Source: Clostridiales bacterium
GTDB lineage: Bacteria; Bacillota_A; Clostridia; Saccharofermentanales; Saccharofermentanaceae
DNA length: 25,371 nt
Assembly (NCBI GenBank): GCA_017649745.1
Contig: JAGCGE010000058.1
Location: 1-25,371 of the forward strand
Direction of reading: 5' to 3'
Within the stretch, counting starts at the first letter, position 1. The number at the start of each line of letters is the position of its first letter. The notes under the pieces were generated by a model. It had not been told where the DNA came from, did not search any database, and worked only from the letters and a program-made list of their open reading frames with translations. Shown here in pieces: positions 1-6,823 of this stretch. Both the position numbers and the translations under genes were made by a program.

Positions 1-42
1 AGCGAAGAGGTTTATTCCGAGTTTGAGAAGCTGATTCTTTAA
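1..42 (+). CDS. C-terminal end of an unidentified protein (partial)
   Basis: Frame 1 is open from the first base of the window to a TAA at 40-42 and reads SEEVYSEFEKLIL. An extended -10 promoter for the next gene follows about 30 bases later. Thirteen residues are too few to assign a family, and chance openness over this length cannot be excluded. Confidence 0.4.
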   Translation, partial: SEEVYSEFEKLIL

Positions 43-72
43 AAGCCCGGATAAATGTGTTCATATGTTGAA

Positions 73-111
73 TGATATAATATGCCTGTCCGTAAGAATA
101 ATACGGGCAGG
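73..111 (+). promoter_or_regulatory. Extended -10 promoter followed by a 10-bp inverted repeat
   Basis: A TG-A-TATAAT extended -10 element lies at 73-81, with no good -35 box. Immediately downstream, arms at 85-94 (CCTGTCCGTA) and 102-111 (TACGGGCAGG) pair over 10 positions with one G-T pair around a 7-base loop. The expected transcript start (about 88) falls inside the repeat, so it could be an operator or a hairpin at the very 5' end of the RNA. The 3' arm runs into the AGGTG that precedes the ATG at 118. A terminator for the upstream gene is less likely because no T-run follows. Confidence 0.5.
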
Positions 112-425
112 TGTATTATGGAAGTAGCCAGGAAAGAAGTTGGAGAGATAATAGACCGTCTAGCCGTTATTTACGACGAGGAGAATGTAAAGATCTTCTT
201 TACAGGAGAGACCATATAGTTGTTGATTACAATCCCGGTGAAGAAAACAAGCCTGCTTTGTATGCCCACAAAACTATATCTGATTCGATTGCTGACATCG
301 AAAAGCAGATAGACAAGATTAATATCGACAGAAATAAATATGTGGATAAGGTGAGTGAGATCTGCAGACGGATACAGGAGATGGACAGGCAATGGCTGGC
401 CGGAAAAACTCAGAATAAGTATTAA
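111..425 (+). CDS. Hypothetical small charged protein, start or frame uncertain
   Basis: An open frame of 104 codons begins at GTG 111 and ends at TAA 423-425. From about codon 35 it reads like a real protein: a segment around HIVVDYNPGEENKPALYAHK, then a charged, probably helical stretch (residues about 55-95) suggestive of a coiled coil. I do not recognise the family. No ATG opens this frame near its 5' end. The best-placed ATG (118, with AGGTG ahead of it) opens a different frame, which reads MEVARKEVGEIIDRLAVIYD onward and stops at 217-219. Either the gene really starts at the weak GTG, or it is frameshifted (by mutation or in translation), or 118-219 is a separate short ORF. The next gene starts about 200 bases later, and that gap holds no other convincing frame. 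Confidence 0.4.
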   Translation: MYYGSSQERSWRDNRPSSRYLRRGECKDLLYRRDHIVVDYNPGEENKPALYAHKTISDSIADIEKQIDKINIDRNKYVDKVSEICRRIQEMDRQWLAGKTQNKY

Positions 426-623
426 GGAAATTGATTAATGGGCAAAGAGTGACAGCTTTGATATAAGTCTAAGGAAATTCTTGGATTTGTTTATGTGGAG
501 TACATTAATATCATCAGAAGAGATACGTAACTATAGATAGGGCTCAAACTTCCGATACCTGTTTCTGAGATTTCGGATTATGATCAGAATGCTCCTTTTG
601 TCTTTTAGTGAACCGGAGGATCT

Positions 624-1115
624 ATGAACAAAGATTTTGATATAAGACTTGCAGATATGACATACATTGATAGCTGCGTGGAGATCTTGCAGGATTCTGT
701 TCTTGGGAAAGCATATTTCAGCGATCACAAAAAGGCAACTGACATGCTCTCATATGCAGTGGCACAAAACAACGTATATGTTGCGTTGGATGAACATGGA
801 AAATGTCTGGGGTTTATCTACTACATGACAAAAGGTGTCTTTGGAAGTTACCCGTATCTGCATATTATTGCAGTTAAAGAAGAATACAGAAGTCATGGCA
901 TCGGGAAACAGCTTATGAGATTTTTCGAGGATAATGCTTCTGATCAGCCTCGGGCTAAATACTTTTTAACTGTAGATGACTTTAATCCAAGAGCGAGAAA
1001 ATTATATGAAAACCTGGGATATAAATGTGTTGGAGAACTTCCTGACTTTTATAAACAGGGGATCAATTGCTATCTGATGATGAAAACCAGAGGAATAGAA
1101 AATGATCGAAACTAA
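624..1115 (+). CDS. GNAT-family N-acetyltransferase
   Basis: This 163-residue protein has the single-domain Gcn5-related N-acetyltransferase layout. The acetyl-CoA pyrophosphate-binding motif A is clear: beta strand HIIAVKEEYR followed by R89-S-H-G92-I-G94 (R/Q-x-x-G-x-G/A) and helix KQLMRFFED. Motif B follows as FNPRARKLYENLGYKCVGE, with the usual Tyr in the C-terminal YENLGYK. Such enzymes move an acetyl group from acetyl-CoA to an amine; the substrate (amino acid, antibiotic, protein N-terminus) cannot be read from the sequence. The start is fixed by GGAGG about seven bases ahead of the ATG. The stop overlaps the start of a second, truncated GNAT gene (1102-1176), so the two were probably translationally coupled. 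Cytosolic; no signal peptide. Confidence 0.9.
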   Translation: MNKDFDIRLADMTYIDSCVEILQDSVLGKAYFSDHKKATDMLSYAVAQNNVYVALDEHGKCLGFIYYMTKGVFGSYPYLHIIAVKEEYRSHGIGKQLMRFFEDNASDQPRAKYFLTVDDFNPRARKLYENLGYKCVGELPDFYKQGINCYLMMKTRGIENDRN

Positions 1116-1176
1116 ACGTTTGTTATTACGTGGATTTATGGAAGCGGATTCCGATAATCGTTCCAATAAGTATTAA
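1102..1176 (+). pseudogene. 5' remnant of a second GNAT acetyltransferase gene
   Basis: The ATG at 1102, overlapping the end of the preceding acetyltransferase gene and preceded by a GAGG ribosome binding site, reads MIETKRLLLRGFMEAD and then loses family resemblance, ending at TAA 1174-1176. This opening (MIET-R-L-LR-F--D) is the usual first strand and turn of RimJ/RimL-type acetyltransferases, which run to 150-190 residues. The rest is missing: the DNA passes directly into the 3' end of the convergent MFS gene, whose last codons lie on the opposite strand of the same bases. The breakpoint is probably near 1135-1150. This looks like a deletion or replacement scar, not a functional gene. Confidence 0.7.
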
Positions 1177-2310
1177 CGGGAAAAGACATGCAGCTAGCAT
1201 ACCAATCTTGAGGTCGTCATCCTTCATTTGCGACGCGAATCCTACAAGCCAAGGCCCAAATGCGCCACCGAGATCACCAGCCATTGCAAGAAGGGCGAAC
1301 ATGGCAGTTCCGCCTGCAGGCAGTCTTTTGGATAGAATGCTGATCGTCCCCGGCCACATTATACCGACAGAAAATCCACACAGGATACAACCGATCAGGC
1401 ATATTATCGGATTGAGCAAAAGAGCTGCCATTATGTAGCAAACAAGACATAGTGCGCCTGAACCGAGCATATATTTTGTCAGTTCGATCTTGTTTCCGCA
1501 TTTACCGTAGATAACGCGGCTGATTCCCATAGTTACGGCGAATAGACACGGTCCGACAAGGTCTCCTATGGTCTTTGACAGTCCTAGAGCCGATTCTACG
1601 AATGCGGATGCCCACTGTGCCATGGACATTTCCGCAGCTCCGGCGCAAACCATAAGTACTATGCCCATAAAGAACATGGGGGTCTTGAAAAGAGTTTTTA
1701 TTGTCATGCTCTTGCCGTTTTCTACGAGTTTTTCTATTGGACAGGAAGCAAAGTTATAAATGTTGTAAAGCGGGATCAGAGCCCAGACACACGCGAGCAA
1801 TCGCCAATTTTCTACTCCAAACACAGCAAAGAATACTGTGGAAAGCAGGATAACGCCTACGCTTCCCCAACAGTAGAACGAATGCAGAAGACTCATTACA
1901 GCTTCCTTGTGATCGAAAGGACAGGCTTCCACAATAGGACTTGCAAGAACTTCAATGAGTCCGCTACCGATAGCATAAATGATGACGCTGATTATTATTC
2001 CAATGAACGGATCAGGAAGGATCGAAGGTAGAAACGAAAGACAGACAAGCCCTAAAACTGATGCGATCTCAGAAGCAACCGCACATACGCGATAACCGAT
2101 CCTGTCAACGAATTTCGCGCAAATAACATCTACCAGTAATTGAGTGAAGTAGAATGCCGTAGATATGAGAGCAACTTTTCCCAAAGGGATCCCCATACTT
2201 TTATGGAAGGTCAAGAATAAAAGTGGCGCGAAGTTAGCAGCAATAGCCTGAGTAATAAAGCCAAGGTAGCATGCAATAAGAGTTTTTCTATATTTATTGT
2301 CAGATGCCAT
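1126..2310 (-). CDS. Major facilitator superfamily (MFS) transporter
   Basis: This protein of 394 residues has about 12 hydrophobic segments in the 6+6 arrangement of MFS carriers. The loop between helices 2 and 3 carries a motif A-like sequence (AKFVDRIGYR), and a long hydrophilic loop around residues 190-210 separates the halves. MFS proteins move small solutes by proton coupling; the divergent regulator with an effector-binding domain suggests export of a drug-like compound, but sugar uptake cannot be excluded. The ATG is preceded by AAAGGA. A possible leader peptide (2346-2429) and a near-palindrome lie upstream on the same strand. The last codons overlap the GNAT remnant on the other strand, so the 3' end sits at a rearrangement junction, although the protein appears complete. 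Confidence 0.88.
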   Translation of the reverse strand: MASDNKYRKTLIACYLGFITQAIAANFAPLLFLTFHKSMGIPLGKVALISTAFYFTQLLVDVICAKFVDRIGYRVCAVASEIASVLGLVCLSFLPSILPDPFIGIIISVIIYAIGSGLIEVLASPIVEACPFDHKEAVMSLLHSFYCWGSVGVILLSTVFFAVFGVENWRLLACVWALIPLYNIYNFASCPIEKLVENGKSMTIKTLFKTPMFFMGIVLMVCAGAAEMSMAQWASAFVESALGLSKTIGDLVGPCLFAVTMGISRVIYGKCGNKIELTKYMLGSGALCLVCYIMAALLLNPIICLIGCILCGFSVGIMWPGTISILSKRLPAGGTAMFALLAMAGDLGGAFGPWLVGFASQMKDDDLKIGMLAACLFPLILIGTIIGIRFHKST

Positions 2311-2345
2311 TTTTTATCCTTTCGATGATCAGCTTGTTCCATATT

Positions 2346-2429
2346 CTATTTGTATAATAACGCATAAAGACAGATAATTCCTTGAAAGAACTTAAGTTGC
2401 TTTTTTATGATGTAAAGTCTGTGCGACAT
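2346..2429 (-). CDS. Possible 27-residue leader peptide upstream of the MFS gene
   Basis: On the minus strand, TTTTAGGAG followed four bases later by ATG opens 27 codons (MSHRLYIIKKQLKFFQ...), rich in Lys, Leu and aromatic residues, ending in TAG at 2346-2348. The MFS start follows 35 bases later. The ribosome binding site is better than that of the MFS gene itself. Leader peptides ahead of efflux genes are known to act in attenuation, but nothing here proves translation, and a 27-codon frame can occur by chance. Confidence 0.3.
   Translation of the reverse strand: MSHRLYIIKKQLKFFQGIICLYALLYK
2382..2411 (+). promoter_or_regulatory. Candidate sigma-A promoter for the XRE/GyrI-like regulator
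   Basis: TTGAAA (2382-2387) and TATGAT (2406-2411) are separated by 18 bases. Use of this promoter would give a leader of about 140 bases before the ATG at 2559, running through the near-palindrome at 2457-2472. Confidence 0.4.
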
Positions 2430-2456
2430 AATTCTCCTAAAAGGCGCGTATTAAGT

Positions 2457-2472
2457 GGTGTACATGTATACC
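2457..2472. promoter_or_regulatory. Near-perfect palindrome, candidate operator between MFS and regulator
   Basis: GGTGTACATGTATACC pairs with itself at seven of eight positions, with TACATGTA as the perfect core. It lies in the divergent intergenic region. On the minus strand it contains TATACA, a possible -10 for the MFS transcript, just upstream of the leader-peptide ribosome binding site. This is where an autoregulating XRE protein would be expected to bind; the assignment is inference. Confidence 0.45.
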
Positions 2473-2558
2473 GGCGTATGACATAATCGAATCACAGATC
2501 GAAAAGATCAGACGTTCTGAATTCGGCCGATGAACGATCTTAAGAGAGGAGATTTATT

Positions 2559-3269
2559 ATGAGTTTAGGTAGTAATATTCAATACTTACGAAAGATCAAT
2601 AAGCTGAATCAGGAGCAGTTTGCTGAGAAGATGGATGTCAGCAGACAGACTGTTTCCAGATGGGAATCAAATGAGGTAACACCTGAGCTTAATAAGCTTG
2701 TTGATATGTGTTCGATGTTCTCGTGCAATCTTGATACGCTGGTCAGAGGTGATATCAGTTTAAAGGATGAGATCTATTCTGAAGTAACGATTCGAAAAGT
2801 TCCTGCTTTCAGGATGGCACGTTATGTGATAGTATCTCCGAATCCTGAAGCCGATGTTCTGAACTATATGAAGGAATGGGGAAAGAAAAGTGGCCTTCTG
2901 GCAGCAGATCCTGACGCGAAGCTCTTAGGATGGGATTTTCCATATGTTTCTCAGGAACAGCAGATGAGATTCGGGCTTCACGGATATGTGGCTGCATACG
3001 TTATTCCGGAAGGCTTTCAGACAAATTGTCAGGGTGTGGAATACTGTCAGAATAGCGAAGCTGAGTATGCTGTGATAACTGTAAAAGAACCGCATATTCA
3101 GCCTTTTGAAAGGATACCTGCGGGTTATCAGATCATCATGGACTATCTGAGAGATAATAAGCTCAACGTCAGAAAGACAGATGACGTTATAGGTTGTTTT
3201 GAACATGAATATGAAAAAGACGGTATCTGGTACATGGATATTTGCATCTGTACTGAGGCAGAGAGTTGA
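2559..3269 (+). CDS. XRE-family regulator fused to a GyrI-like effector-binding domain
   Basis: Residues 5-63 form a Cro/C1-type helix-turn-helix (YLRKINKLNQEQFAEKMDVS, then RQTVSRWESNEVTPELNKLV), with recognition helix SRQTVSRWE. From about residue 74 the protein switches to a GyrI-like/AraC effector-binding fold: strand TIRKVPAFRMARYV, then the Tyr/Trp-rich middle and the C-terminal EYEKDGIWYMDICICTE strand. In BmrR and related proteins this domain binds hydrophobic cationic drugs in an aromatic pocket. The likely role is a ligand-responsive regulator of the divergent MFS transporter and of itself. The ATG has AGAGGAGA about eight bases upstream. It is 236 residues, cytosolic and has no transmembrane segment. 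The gene ends six bases from the convergent amidase stop. Confidence 0.87.
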   Translation: MSLGSNIQYLRKINKLNQEQFAEKMDVSRQTVSRWESNEVTPELNKLVDMCSMFSCNLDTLVRGDISLKDEIYSEVTIRKVPAFRMARYVIVSPNPEADVLNYMKEWGKKSGLLAADPDAKLLGWDFPYVSQEQQMRFGLHGYVAAYVIPEGFQTNCQGVEYCQNSEAEYAVITVKEPHIQPFERIPAGYQIIMDYLRDNKLNVRKTDDVIGCFEHEYEKDGIWYMDICICTEAES

Positions 3270-3275
3270 TCTTCG

Positions 3276-4745
3276 TTAATCGATCTTTCTGCCTAAAGGT
3301 ATCTCGTATGACCACGGCATGATCTGCTCGAACTTATGTGCAACAGCGAAAACATCTTCGTCTCTGAATTTCTTTCCGATGATCTGCATACCGACAGGGA
3401 GACCCTTGCTGTCGAGTCCGCATGGGATCGATGCTGCAGGATTACCTGTGAAATTCTCGAAGAAAGTCTCGCAGAATCCAATAAGCGGTTCGACCTCTTT
3501 ACCGTTCACGATAGAAGGTCCCTGGGTATTGTTGTCATCCGAATTCTTAACAGGAGAGCATATAGTTACAGGAGCGATAATGATATCGTACTTATCGAAA
3601 ATATCCTGCTGACTGTCGAGTATCTCAGTTCTCATCTCGTTGAACATACGATAATCCATAACAGAGGAATTAAATGCGACATCATTCCAGTAGATGAATT
3701 CCTCAGGAAGTTCATCTCTGTGATCTTTTAAGATGTCGAATCCGTCTCTTTTCCAGAGCTCCATATCTATAGAAGTATCGATCGAGATGCTCCTGCACCA
3801 AAGCTCAGCGAACTCGTTAGAAGTATGCTTAAAGTTGAAGTGAACTTCCTCAACTTTTGCACCTGCGAGTTCGAGTTTTAATGCAGCATTTTTAACGATT
3901 GTCTTGATCTCTTCTTCGACAGGGAAGAGGTCGAAATCATAAGTGAAAGCGATCTTCCAATCAGTAATAGGTTTTTGCATCAGATAAGTAAAATCCTTTT
4001 TGCCGTGGTCGAGACTTAACGGATCACGTGGATCATACTTAGCCATATAGTTAAGCATTACTGCACTGTCTTCTACTGTCTTTGTTATCGCTCCGTTAAA
4101 GCAATAAGGATGGGTTGCTGTCCATCCGTCAGGACGGCAGATGCTAGGGATAGTTCCGACTGATGCTTTGAAGCCAAAACATCCGCACCATGCTGAAGGG
4201 ATCCTTATAGATCCACCGCCGTCAGAACCTTCTCCCAGTAAGATAAGGCCGTCAGCTACAGCAGCTGCAGTACCGCCTGATGAACCACCTGAATTGTATT
4301 CGGTATTAAATGGTGTAGAAGTCGGACCATAAAGCTTGTTGTCGCATGTTCCTCTGAAAGCGAATGCAGGAGCATTTGTCTTTCCGATAGCGATAGCACC
4401 AGCCTTTTCGGCAGCCATCGTAAACATGGAATCTTCGCTGTCGACTCTGATCAGAGATTTAACTCCGCCATGAGAATTTGTCCATCCCTTTTTCGAAGGG
4501 AGGAAGTCCTTTAATGCAACAGGGACTCCGCACAAAGGACCAACGTCTTCGCCTGACTTGATCTTCTTCTCGAGCTTGGCTGCTTCAGCCAGAGCCTCAT
4601 CGATCTTCGTGTAGGTGAACGCGTTGATGCTTGGATCTCTTTTCTCGATCCTTTGCGCGAAATAGTTTATGACTTCAGTAGGAGAGACCTCGCCCTTTTT
4701 GACGAGACTTCCGAGTTTAACTCCGGACAGTTCCTCTAGCTTCAT
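3276..4745 (-). CDS. Amidase-signature family enzyme (GatA-like amidohydrolase)
   Basis: This 489-residue protein has the complete Ser-cisSer-Lys triad of the amidase signature family: Lys79 in GVPVALKD, cis-Ser155 in GGSSGG, and nucleophile Ser179 in SDGGGSIRIP. The 24-residue gap between the serines matches GatA and FAAH. The Gly-rich signature covers about 150-190. Such enzymes hydrolyse amides or transfer ammonia. No gatB or gatC lies nearby, so a stand-alone amidase is more likely than the tRNA amidotransferase subunit. It lies 12 bases behind the VUT transporter gene and no terminator separates them, so it should share the preQ1-riboswitch-like leader. That suggests, but does not show, a substrate related to 7-deazaguanine or to whatever the transporter imports. 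No signal peptide; cytosolic. Confidence 0.9.
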   Translation of the reverse strand: MKLEELSGVKLGSLVKKGEVSPTEVINYFAQRIEKRDPSINAFTYTKIDEALAEAAKLEKKIKSGEDVGPLCGVPVALKDFLPSKKGWTNSHGGVKSLIRVDSEDSMFTMAAEKAGAIAIGKTNAPAFAFRGTCDNKLYGPTSTPFNTEYNSGGSSGGTAAAVADGLILLGEGSDGGGSIRIPSAWCGCFGFKASVGTIPSICRPDGWTATHPYCFNGAITKTVEDSAVMLNYMAKYDPRDPLSLDHGKKDFTYLMQKPITDWKIAFTYDFDLFPVEEEIKTIVKNAALKLELAGAKVEEVHFNFKHTSNEFAELWCRSISIDTSIDMELWKRDGFDILKDHRDELPEEFIYWNDVAFNSSVMDYRMFNEMRTEILDSQQDIFDKYDIIIAPVTICSPVKNSDDNNTQGPSIVNGKEVEPLIGFCETFFENFTGNPAASIPCGLDSKGLPVGMQIIGKKFRDEDVFAVAHKFEQIMPWSYEIPLGRKID

Positions 4746-4757
4746 GGATATGACCTC

Positions 4758-5501
4758 TTAAGCTGCTTTACCAAGTGCGTCGATATAATTCTGACCAACT
4801 CTCTCGAGTTCCCATTTCTTGGAGATCCTGTAACCCATAGGTGAGAACAGAGCCTCAAGAACAAGCTCGATCGCCATTGAAGTTGTGGAACAGATAAGTA
4901 CCTGTGTCCAGTTCCAACCGAAGAATACGTGTGAGACCATTGCAGAGAATACGAAGTTATCGACCCACTGAGCGATACATGTGGATACAAGACTTCTTGT
5001 AGCGAATCCGCTGTAACCGCCCTTATCAGCCTTCTTGCCGATGAAGTGGTTGAGCGAGGAATTGACGATAGTTGAAAGGAACATAGCTGTACATGAACCT
5101 ACTACGACGTACCAAGCGCCGCCGAAAGTGCTGTCGATTCCGCTAGAGATCATATCTCCAACAGCAGGATCAGCTGCTGAATAATAAGCTGCCCATCTTC
5201 CAGGAGCCATGCTCAGGAGCTTGAAGACGATAACACATCCTACGTTTACAGCCATTGCAAGAATAGATATCTTTGTAGCGGCCTTAGGACCGAATCTCTT
5301 ACAGATGCAGTCCATGCAGAGGAATGAAATCCAGGAAAGTGCGAGTCCGCAGTTAAGGCAGAAAAACTCAGAACGATACAATTCCTTGCTCGCCAAAAGA
5401 TTCATGCAGACTACTGATAAAATAAACATGGAAGTGACCATTGAAGGCACACTCCTTAAGAGGATCTTATAATCCTCGTAAACACGCTTTATTGCGTTCA
5501 T
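4758..5501 (-). CDS. VUT-family (YhhQ/COG1738) putative queuosine precursor transporter
   Basis: This 247-residue integral membrane protein has about six hydrophobic segments (roughly 20-37, 45-63, 76-98, 127-147, 170-195 and 200-220). It carries the VUT-family feature of a membrane segment ending in Asp followed by a (F/Y)G--(A) loop: here FLCMDCICKRFGPKAATK. Known VUT members such as E. coli YhhQ import queuosine precursors. Independent support comes from the leader, which folds like a preQ1-I riboswitch and ends at the AAAGGAG ribosome binding site of this gene. It is the first gene of an operon with the amidase. The sequence is divergent: the usual acidic D---E pair is incomplete, so its substrate may be preQ1, queuine or another 7-deazapurine. 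Confidence 0.78.
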   Translation of the reverse strand: MNAIKRVYEDYKILLRSVPSMVTSMFILSVVCMNLLASKELYRSEFFCLNCGLALSWISFLCMDCICKRFGPKAATKISILAMAVNVGCVIVFKLLSMAPGRWAAYYSAADPAVGDMISSGIDSTFGGAWYVVVGSCTAMFLSTIVNSSLNHFIGKKADKGGYSGFATRSLVSTCIAQWVDNFVFSAMVSHVFFGWNWTQVLICSTTSMAIELVLEALFSPMGYRISKKWELERVGQNYIDALGKAA

Positions 5502-5511
5502 AATATTATTT

Positions 5512-5560
5512 CTCCTTTGGTTTTAGGTTTTACAAGCAGGATATCGGACCCGAACTGCTT
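5512..5560 (-). promoter_or_regulatory. preQ1-I-like riboswitch aptamer in the VUT/amidase leader
   Basis: On the minus strand, P1 pairs AAGCAG (5555-5560) with CTGCTT (5534-5539) around a 15-base loop, TTCGGGTCCGATATC. The loop begins with the TTC that follows P1 in class I preQ1 riboswitches and ends with a C next to the P1 3' strand, where the ligand-specifying cytosine lies. An A-rich tail (GTAAAACCT) follows. Loop GGGT (5548-5551) can pair with tail ACCT (5525-5528), giving the H-type pseudoknot expected of this class. The AAAGGAG ribosome binding site at 5512-5518 is 11 bases past the tail. The downstream gene encodes a VUT transporter, a known preQ1 regulon member. The loop is slightly longer than in well-studied examples, and no terminator is seen, so translational control is more likely. 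Confidence 0.72.
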
Positions 5561-5588
5561 GGCATTTCCTTCTCGAAAATGCGTTCTT

Positions 5589-5616
5589 ATTATAATACGC
5601 TAATCAAATAAAGCAA
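5589..5616 (-). promoter_or_regulatory. Promoter of the VUT/amidase operon
   Basis: On the minus strand a perfect TATAAT (5589-5594) is preceded 16 bases upstream by a weak -35, TTGCTT (5611-5616). The expected start near 5582 leaves about 22 bases before the preQ1-I-like stem and a leader of about 80 bases in total. Confidence 0.6.
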
Positions 5617-5639
5617 GTGTTTCTTCTGTTTATGAATGA

Positions 5640-6794
5640 TCACTCATCATAATCTACGTAGTGATCGTCGTCGTCATCATCTGATTTTTTCGAAAAGTTC
5701 TTGAGAACCTGGGATAAAGGCTTACAGATCAATATCGTCCAAACTGCGCCGAATCCTATGATGAACAGGCCTGTTCTGTCTCCGCCTTTGAAAGTCTTAA
5801 AGCCTCCGATTATTAGTCCTATACCAATAAGTGCGAATATACAGATAACAACAACAGATATTATATTGCTGGTCTTAGTAGCTGCAGCTGTCAGAGCCGG
5901 ATTGGCGTATCCGGCTGCAATCGATGAATCCTCTTCTGTAAAAGGAACTTCCTCATATTCGAACTCTTTTTCTTTCTTATAATTCTTGACCATGAATATA
6001 ATTGGGATCGTGAAAAAGAGGGATACAAAGAGCACAGGCGTTAGTGCAGAGAGATTTGTGTACCATTTTCTGGAAAGACGCTGACTGTCATATTTACTCA
6101 TGTCCCTTATCGCATCAGCGAAAACCTCGCCAGGATTGATGCCTGCATCAAGACCTGACTGTACCTGTTTTACAAATGTATTCCCATTATAAAGAGGGTC
6201 AGTGTCGTCTCCTATCATGCTCTCCCATTCGAAGTCAGGAACAGAGAGCTCGCCTGAAACATATGCCTCTAACTGGCTTTCCGGAATAGCATAAACCAAG
6301 AGATAGTGTCTCTCATCGCTAAACTGTCTAAGATATTCCTCGTATGCGAATGCTTCGAGATCTGAACAATCTTCTTTGTAGTCTTCAACATACATCGTAT
6401 AGACGACAGGGCAGATACCTGTTATGTCGTTATATTCTTCGAGGGCATCCTCAAGTTCACTGTCATTGTCAATGATATCGATATTGTCGATGATCCTGGA
6501 ACTTGGTCTGGTATAGTTTTCCTCGAGTTTTTTCGGTGCTGAGTTAAAGATGGAGAAGCACATGGAAAAAAGGAAGAAACCGCCGAAGATCAGAATGAAC
6601 AGGATACCTGATAATCCGTTCTTTCTTGGTGTCGCGTTAGAATAGAAATATTCGTCTTCTCTTCCGTCATAATAGTGACGTCTGTATCTTCTCGAACCCG
6701 GGAAATAGTGTGATGATGTTCTGTGAGATGAGCCGCCGTGGGATCCTCCATGAGATCCGCCTCCGTGAGATCCTCCGCCTCCGCTGTGTGGCAT
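5640..6794 (-). CDS. Membrane protein with Gly/Ser/His-rich N-terminus, TPM-like
   Basis: This protein of 384 residues opens with a low-complexity stretch of GGSHGG units (about residues 4-25) and an Arg/Tyr-rich patch, then a membrane helix (about 62-82). An acidic domain of about 160 residues follows, with VVYTMYVEDY and RHYLLVYAIPESQLEAYVSGEL strands like TPM/YgcG-type domains. Three more hydrophobic segments (about 250-266, 312-334, 342-360) and an Asp-run tail (SDDDDDD) complete it. Similar proteins occur in many Clostridia; their function is unknown. I chose the ATG at 6792-6794, seven bases from GGGGGAGGT; the in-frame TTG two codons earlier is too close to it. An extended -10 lies at 6824-6829. 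No clear terminator separates it from the VUT operon downstream. Confidence 0.72.
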   Translation of the reverse strand: MPHSGGGGSHGGGSHGGSHGGSSHRTSSHYFPGSRRYRRHYYDGREDEYFYSNATPRKNGLSGILFILIFGGFFLFSMCFSIFNSAPKKLEENYTRPSSRIIDNIDIIDNDSELEDALEEYNDITGICPVVYTMYVEDYKEDCSDLEAFAYEEYLRQFSDERHYLLVYAIPESQLEAYVSGELSVPDFEWESMIGDDTDPLYNGNTFVKQVQSGLDAGINPGEVFADAIRDMSKYDSQRLSRKWYTNLSALTPVLFVSLFFTIPIIFMVKNYKKEKEFEYEEVPFTEEDSSIAAGYANPALTAAATKTSNIISVVVICIFALIGIGLIIGGFKTFKGGDRTGLFIIGFGAVWTILICKPLSQVLKNFSKKSDDDDDDHYVDYDE

Positions 6795-6823
6795 AACCAA
6801 TACCTCCCCCTTATTTTTCGCTC

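Noticed and set aside
426..623. Possible gene in the spacer before the GNAT gene
   Set aside because: All frames are interrupted within about 20 codons; only a weak promoter-like TTGTTT-16-TATCAT and the GNAT ribosome binding site are seen.
3276..4745. Amidase as glutamyl-tRNA amidotransferase subunit A
   Set aside because: The triad fits, but gatB and gatC are not adjacent and the gene sits in a transporter operon. A stand-alone amidase is the better reading.
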